A stretch of DNA of 32,253 bases from Acidimicrobiales bacterium. GTDB lineage: Bacteria > Actinomycetota > Acidimicrobiia > Acidimicrobiales > Iamiaceae. This document shows, piece after piece, positions 28,059 to 32,253 of the stretch. The position numbers and the translations under genes are program-made. The DNA is taken from NCBI GenBank assembly GCA_030448105.1, contig JAUJNP010000018.1:18914-51166 (forward strand), written 5' to 3'. The notes below the pieces were generated by a model. That model did no database searches, was not told the DNA's origin, and saw only the letters and a program-made list of their open reading frames with translations. Within the stretch, counting starts at the first letter, position 1. The number at the start of each line of letters is the position of its first letter.

Positions 28059-28844
28059 GTGGTGGTGACCTCCTTCGTCATCGGCGACACCACCGTGCAC
28101 CGCGTGGTCGACCTCGAGCTCACCCTGCCGGTCGAGGGCGATGTCCCGACCTGGTGCGTGCCCACCTTCGCCCCGCCTGGTGGCGGTGTGCTCCTCGCCT
28201 TCTCGGCGTGGGCCCTGGAGGTGGAGGGGGCCAAGGTGGTGATCGACCCGTGGCTCGCCAACGACGACCCGCGGAGCCGCCCCGACGCCGCCGCCACCGC
28301 CGACCGCCTGTTGGGCGCGCTCGCCGACGCCGGCTTCGCCCCCGACGAGGTCGACCTGGTGGTCAACACCCACCTCGACGGGATCGGGTGGAACACCCGG
28401 CCCGACGGGCGCGGCGGGTGGGAGCCATCCTTCCCCCGGGCCCGCTACCTGTGGTCGGTGACCCAGCTGGCCTCGAACCGCGACGACGAACGACTCGGCC
28501 CGCTGCGCGACGCCGGGATGGTGGACGCGGTCGACCCTCCCGTCGAACCCGTGCCGGGGCTCACCCTGGAGGACGGGCCCGGCCACGAACCGGGCCACCT
28601 CGTCGCCCGCCTGCGCCGCGGAGGCGACGAAGCGGTCTTCGCCGGCCACCTCTTCATCTCGCCGCTGCAGGTGGCCGACCCCAGCATGGCCCTGGACGAA
28701 GACCCGGAGCAGGCCACCGCCACCCGCACCACTCTGCTGGCCGGACTGGCCGAGAGGGGTGGCCTGCTCCTCGCCGACCTGCTCGGCGGCCCCGGTGGCG
28801 GCCGCGTCCATCGCGCCGGTCCCGGCTCCTGGCGCCTGGCCTGA
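28059..28844 (+). CDS. MBL-fold (metallo-beta-lactamase-like) protein with a degenerate metal site
   Basis: A 261-residue MBL-fold protein. The overall path matches the family: KVVIDPWLAND, VNTHLDGIGWNT, then SFPRARYLWS, GHEPGHLVARL and FAGHLFISPLQV. The usual HxHxDH metal motif reads THLDG, about two residues shorter, so His105 and Asp107 remain but the other ligands are absent. The 'GD' of the later metal motif is GH here. It may be inactive, or use an altered metal centre. It starts at GTG 28059, with GGAG eight or more bases upstream. GTG at 28065 is an alternative. Confidence 0.78.
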   Translation: MVVTSFVIGDTTVHRVVDLELTLPVEGDVPTWCVPTFAPPGGGVLLAFSAWALEVEGAKVVIDPWLANDDPRSRPDAAATADRLLGALADAGFAPDEVDLVVNTHLDGIGWNTRPDGRGGWEPSFPRARYLWSVTQLASNRDDERLGPLRDAGMVDAVDPPVEPVPGLTLEDGPGHEPGHLVARLRRGGDEAVFAGHLFISPLQVADPSMALDEDPEQATATRTTLLAGLAERGGLLLADLLGGPGGGRVHRAGPGSWRLA

Positions 28845-28941
28845 GCACGCCGCAGGCCCGGGTAGCGCCGTTTGAACACGGCGGTCGCTGAAGCTCTGGT
28901 GGCTGAGCGCGGGGGCCACGGGGGCTGCGCCCCCCGTGGGT

Positions 28942-29367
28942 TCAGCCGTAGGCCTTGCTGTCGAGCTCGCGCACGCGGGTGGCGAGCTCGCCCATCAGCT
29001 TGCGGGCCATGGTGGGCACCTCGTCGAGCACCCCTGCGAACTTGCGCGACTCGAGCACCAGCACGTCCATTGGCGTCTCGGCCACCACCGTCGCCGTGCG
29101 GGGCCCGTGGTCCAGCAGCGACAGCTCACCGAAGCAGGTGCCCGGGCCGATGGTGGCGATCTTGCGGTTCCCCCGCTTCACCGCGGCGTTGCCCGACATG
29201 ATGACGAAGGCCTCACGGCCGGTGGCCCCCTGGGTCACCAGCTCCTTGCCCTCGTCGACGCTCACCTCCTCGGACGCCTTGGCGATCTTCTGGAGCTCCC
29301 GCCGCGAACATGCCTTGAACAGCGGCACCTTGGAGAGTTGGTCGAGGTACGCGTCGTGTTTGGCCAT
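28942..29367 (-). CDS. Cyclic nucleotide-binding domain protein
   Basis: A 141-residue stand-alone cNMP-binding domain. The phosphate-binding cassette is FGELSLLDHGPRTATV, with Gly80, Glu81, Arg90 and Thr91 contacting the nucleotide. There is no helix-turn-helix after it, so unlike Crp it cannot bind DNA by itself and probably acts as a sensor that binds a partner. The ATG at 29367 follows a TATGCT box by six bases, suggesting leaderless expression. Neighbours give no clear partner. Confidence 0.85.
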   Translation of the reverse strand: MAKHDAYLDQLSKVPLFKACSRRELQKIAKASEEVSVDEGKELVTQGATGREAFVIMSGNAAVKRGNRKIATIGPGTCFGELSLLDHGPRTATVVAETPMDVLVLESRKFAGVLDEVPTMARKLMGELATRVRELDSKAYG

Positions 29368-29373
29368 GGGCGC

Positions 29374-29379
29374 AGCATA
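29374..29379 (-). promoter_or_regulatory. -10 box TATGCT, leaderless gene
   Basis: TATGCT (minus strand) ends six bases before the ATG at 29367, placing the transcription start at the start codon. Confidence 0.5.
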
Positions 29380-29499
29380 AGGGAGCCCGCCGCCGCGCTG
29401 CCGGGACGCCGGCCGGGCCGCCACAGGGCGGTCAGAGCGGTGGTGGTCGGTGTTCACGACGACGAAACAGTCGGGAAAGGCGCGCTCCTTACCTTCGCC

Positions 29500-29655
29500 G
29501 CCGGCGGCATCCGCTCGAGTGAGGAGGACGAGCTGGTCGGGCTGGACCTGCCCGAGATGGGCGTGCTCGCCTACCCCGAGTTCGGCGGCCACGGCGGGGT
29601 GGCTTCGGGGTCCGGCACCGTCGGTGCGTCGGTGCGGGAGCGCACGCCGGTCTAG
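29500..29655 (+). pseudogene. Ammonium transporter (Amt) C-terminal tail remnant
   Basis: The plus-strand frame reads TFAAGGIRSSEEDELVGLDL, then PEMGVLAYPEFGGHGG and ends at TAG 29655. This is the conserved cytoplasmic tail of Amt ammonium channels (typically GLRVSEEEExxGLDxxxHGExAYPEF). None of the eleven membrane helices is present upstream, so only the last ~50 codons remain. Its TAG overlaps the stop of the convergent phosphoglycerate mutase gene. The regulatory tail alone should be non-functional. Confidence 0.6.
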
Positions 29656-30437
29656 GCCGGGCCGGTTCCCCCCCCGGCCGGCCTGGCCTGGTCGGCCACG
29701 GCGGCGGCGGCTTCGGCCACCGCCGCCGGGTCGCCCAGGGAACGTTCGAGCGGCGCCTTTGCCTCCACCGGGGCGAAGGCGCCGTCGAGTGCGTAGACGA
29801 GGGGCACGCCGGTGGGGATGTTGAGGGCGGCGATGTCGGCATCCGCGATGCCGTCGAGGTGCTTCACCAGGGCCCGCAGGCTGTTGCCGTGGGCGGCGAC
29901 CAACACGGTGCGCCCGGCGGCCAGGTCGGGCACGATCCCGTCGAACCAGTAGGGGAGCATGCGCTCCACCACGTCGGCCAGGCACTCCGACGCGGGGAGG
30001 ACCTCGGGGGCGAGGGCGGCGTAGCGACGGTCGGCGTTGGCGTCGTACTGGTTGTCGGGGGCGAGCGGTGGGGGCGGTACGTCGTAGCTCCGCCGCCACA
30101 CGAAGACCTGCTCGTCGCCGTAGCGGGCGGCCGTCTCCGCCTTGTCCCGGCCGGTGAGGTCGCCGTAGTGGCGCTCGTTCAACCGCCAGTGGCGACGCAC
30201 CGGCAGCCACGCCAGCCCCATCTCGTCGAGGGCGAGGTTGGCGGTGCGGATGGCCCGCGTCTGCAACGAGGTGTGCACCACGTCGGGCACGATCCCGGCT
30301 TGGGCCAGGAGCGTCCCCGCCGCCCGGGCCTGCTCCTCGCCGAGCGGGGTGAGGTCGACGTCCCACCAGCCCGTGAACCGGTTCTCCGCGTTCCACACGC
30401 TCTCGCCGTGGCGCAGCAGGACGAGGGTGGCGGCCAT
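29652..30437 (-). CDS. gpmA: 2,3-bisphosphoglycerate-dependent phosphoglycerate mutase
   Basis: A 261-residue enzyme of central glycolysis, interconverting 3- and 2-phosphoglycerate through a phosphohistidine. [18 protein letters not shown] carries His10, [10 protein letters not shown] the Arg, [13 protein letters not shown] the Glu, and [15 protein letters not shown] the second His. Full GpmA length with the characteristic substrate loop, and a 30-residue Ala-rich C-terminal extension. The ATG lies eight bases after a TACGCT box. Confidence 0.95.
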   Translation of the reverse strand: MAATLVLLRHGESVWNAENRFTGWWDVDLTPLGEEQARAAGTLLAQAGIVPDVVHTSLQTRAIRTANLALDEMGLAWLPVRRHWRLNERHYGDLTGRDKAETAARYGDEQVFVWRRSYDVPPPPLAPDNQYDANADRRYAALAPEVLPASECLADVVERMLPYWFDGIVPDLAAGRTVLVAAHGNSLRALVKHLDGIADADIAALNIPTGVPLVYALDGAFAPVEAKAPLERSLGDPAAVAEAAAAVADQARPAGGGTGPA

Positions 30438-30445
30438 CGGCGGGC

Positions 30446-30451
30446 AGCGTA
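30446..30451 (-). promoter_or_regulatory. -10 box TACGCT before gpmA
   Basis: TACGCT (minus strand) ends eight bases before the gpmA ATG at 30437, with no Shine-Dalgarno. It also falls just after the end of the upstream cfa-like gene (stop at 30470), so gpmA can be expressed on its own. Confidence 0.5.
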
Positions 30452-30469
30452 GGGCGGCGCCGGCCGCGC

Positions 30470-31744
30470 TCAGAACGAGCGCACCAGGGGCATGTCGCTG
30501 CTGCCGTCGGGCCGGGGCCGCACCGCGAGGACCTGGTGGATGCTGGTGCGGCCCGCCTCGAACCCGATGGCCGAGCCGGCCATGTACAGGCGCCAGACCC
30601 GCGCCCGCGCCGGCCCCACCAGCGAGACGGCATCGTCCCAGGCCCCCTCCAGGTTGGCCACCCACGCCCGCAGCGTGAGCGCGTAGTGCTCCCTGAGCGA
30701 CTCCACGTCGCGCACCTCGAGGCCGGCGTCCTGCATGAGCGACACCACCCGGCCCACCTCGAGCAGCTCGCCGTCGGGGAAGACGTAGCGGCCCACGAAG
30801 GACCGGTCGCCGATGGCCGAGGGACCCGGGGGCCGGGAGATGGCGTGGTTCAGCACCCGCCCGCCGGGGCGGACCAGGTCGGCCAACCGTTCCATGTAGG
30901 TCCGGGCCCGCGCCTCACCGACGTGCTCGAACATGCCGATGCTGCTGATGGCGTCGTAGGGCCCGTCGTCCACGTCGCGGTAGTCCTGGAGACGGATCGT
31001 GACCCGGTCGGCAAACCCGGCCTCCGTCACCCGCTTCTCGGCGAGAGCCTGCTGTTCGGAGGAGACGGTGATGCCGACCACGGTCACGCCGGCGTGGCGG
31101 GCGGCGGAGATGGCCATGCTCCCCCAGCCGCAGCCGACGTCGAGGAGGCGCATACCCGGCTCCAGCCCCAGCTTGGACGCCACCAGGCGGTGCTTGGACT
31201 CCTGGGCCGCCTCCAGGGTGCCGTCGGGGTCCGCCCGGTGGGCGCAGGAGTAGGTGAAGCTCGGGCCGAGGACCAGCCGGTAGAAGTCGTTGCCGACGTC
31301 GTAGTGGTGGGTGACGGCGGCCCGGTCCCGGGCTCGGCTGTGGCGCCGGCCCGACAACCGGGCTTCTTCAGGCGGCGGGGGTAGCGGCCGGCCGAGGGCG
31401 CCGAGGCGCCGGGCGGTGGCGGCCACGAGCGGCAGGTCGCGTCGGCGCAGGCCCACCTCGACGTGCTCGTCGGGGCGCCCGAGGCGGTCTCGGGCCGCCA
31501 GCAGGGCGAACACGTCGCCCTCCAGGTCGAGCAGGCCGGCCACGTAGGCCCGGCCCAGGCCCAGCTCCCCGGGCGCCCACAGCAGGTGGCGCAGCGCGTC
31601 GGGGGAGCGGACCACGATCGTGCAGGCCGCGTCGGCCGACCCGAGCGACGAGCCGTCCCAGCACCGCAGCGCCACGGGGGGGTCGGGGCCGAGCAGGCGG
31701 TGCAGGAGGGGCGCCAGGGCGTCGGCGGCGGTGACGGCAGCCAT
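30470..31744 (-). CDS. Cyclopropane-fatty-acyl-phospholipid synthase family methyltransferase
   Basis: A 424-residue SAM-dependent enzyme. The N-terminal ~125 residues are the CFA lipid-binding domain ([20 protein letters not shown]). [17 protein letters not shown] is the family signature, [12 protein letters not shown] the SAM-binding motif, and [10 protein letters not shown] the acid/His region. It adds a methylene or methyl to unsaturated membrane lipid chains. Actinobacterial paralogues include mycolic-acid cyclopropane synthases and tuberculostearic acid methyltransferases, so the exact product is open. It has a strong Shine-Dalgarno (AGGAGG, five bases before ATG 31744). Confidence 0.92.
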   Translation of the reverse strand: MAAVTAADALAPLLHRLLGPDPPVALRCWDGSSLGSADAACTIVVRSPDALRHLLWAPGELGLGRAYVAGLLDLEGDVFALLAARDRLGRPDEHVEVGLRRRDLPLVAATARRLGALGRPLPPPPEEARLSGRRHSRARDRAAVTHHYDVGNDFYRLVLGPSFTYSCAHRADPDGTLEAAQESKHRLVASKLGLEPGMRLLDVGCGWGSMAISAARHAGVTVVGITVSSEQQALAEKRVTEAGFADRVTIRLQDYRDVDDGPYDAISSIGMFEHVGEARARTYMERLADLVRPGGRVLNHAISRPPGPSAIGDRSFVGRYVFPDGELLEVGRVVSLMQDAGLEVRDVESLREHYALTLRAWVANLEGAWDDAVSLVGPARARVWRLYMAGSAIGFEAGRTSIHQVLAVRPRPDGSSDMPLVRSF

Positions 31745-31818
31745 CGGTCCTCCTCTCGTCGACCTCTCTCCTACTGCTGCCGGCGCGGTCGTGCAAGCGA
31801 TCTTTCCCTGTCGGCCAG

Positions 31819-31848
31819 GTTGATAATGACGCGCTCAACTTTTATCCT
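31819..31848 (+). promoter_or_regulatory. dnaK promoter with an embedded HAIR (HspR) operator
   Basis: TTGATA (31820-31825) and TATCCT (31843-31848) are a good -35/-10 pair with a 17-bp spacer. Overlapping it, GTTGA and TCAAC (31819-31823, 31835-31839) form an inverted repeat with an 11-base gap, the same spacing as the TTGA...TCAA halves of the HAIR element CTTGAGT-N7-ACTCAAG bound by HspR. This suggests heat-shock repression by HspR at this promoter. The transcription start should be about 31855. Confidence 0.7.
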
Positions 31849-31889
31849 GGCTCCAAGTTCAGCGTCCGTCCCTCTCTTGGAGGCACCCC

Positions 31890-32253
<364 letters not shown>

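Noticed and set aside
29489..29842. A minus-strand ORF opposite the Amt remnant and gpmA end
   Set aside because: The composition is low-complexity Pro/Arg, typical of a shadow of the gpmA frame.

Overview
The window is about 32 kb of very GC-rich DNA with tightly packed genes, GTG starts, 4-base ATGA/GTGA overlaps and several start codons placed 6-9 bases after a TAnnnT box (the leaderless pattern). An AlkA with an Ada/AraC front end next to Ogt, a mycothiol-type maleylpyruvate isomerase-like protein and a HAIR-type operator before dnaK also point to a high-GC actinobacterium. Acidimicrobiia is my guess, not a demonstrated placement.

Layout. 1-520: 3' end of a TetR regulator. 453-4169 (minus): five-gene translationally coupled operon (VOC protein, alpha/beta hydrolase, small membrane protein, acyltransferase, small membrane protein). 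4479-6530: small membrane protein, haloalkane dehalogenase-like enzyme, two hypothetical genes. 6623-8565: ogt-alkA alkylation repair pair. 8641-14148: branched-chain-amino-acid-type ABC system in which both permeases and both ATPases lie in one coding region (one frameshift), followed by its binding protein. 14221-16595: phosphatase, mycothiol-dependent enzyme, small unknowns. 16787-20113: AraC regulator, VOC protein and UvrA-like ATPase, all frameshifted.

20411-23746 is accessory DNA: a broken MbcA/ParS-type antitoxin, a 27-bp copy of the 3' end of tRNA-Gly in inverted orientation to the intact tRNA gene, a coupled pair of unknown small ORFs, and an IS3-family element sitting inside the last codons of a conjugative relaxase remnant, next to tRNA-Gly(CCC). 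This looks like the relic of an integrative conjugative element.

23820-32253 returns to chromosomal genes: CPBP protease and DUF1385 protein, a membrane Fe-S oxidoreductase of the heterodisulfide-reductase type, an MBL-fold protein with a damaged metal motif, a cyclic-nucleotide-binding protein, an orphan ammonium-transporter tail, phosphoglycerate mutase, a cyclopropane-fatty-acid synthase, and the start of dnaK behind a promoter with an embedded HAIR operator.

Indels are concentrated at 18.3-23.4 kb (about ten), with one in the ABC transporter and none that I see in the other genes. This suggests either real decay of accessory DNA or a locally poor assembly. I see no CRISPR array, no rRNA gene and no complete new defence system. 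The most unusual items are the four-domain transporter and the tRNA-linked island.
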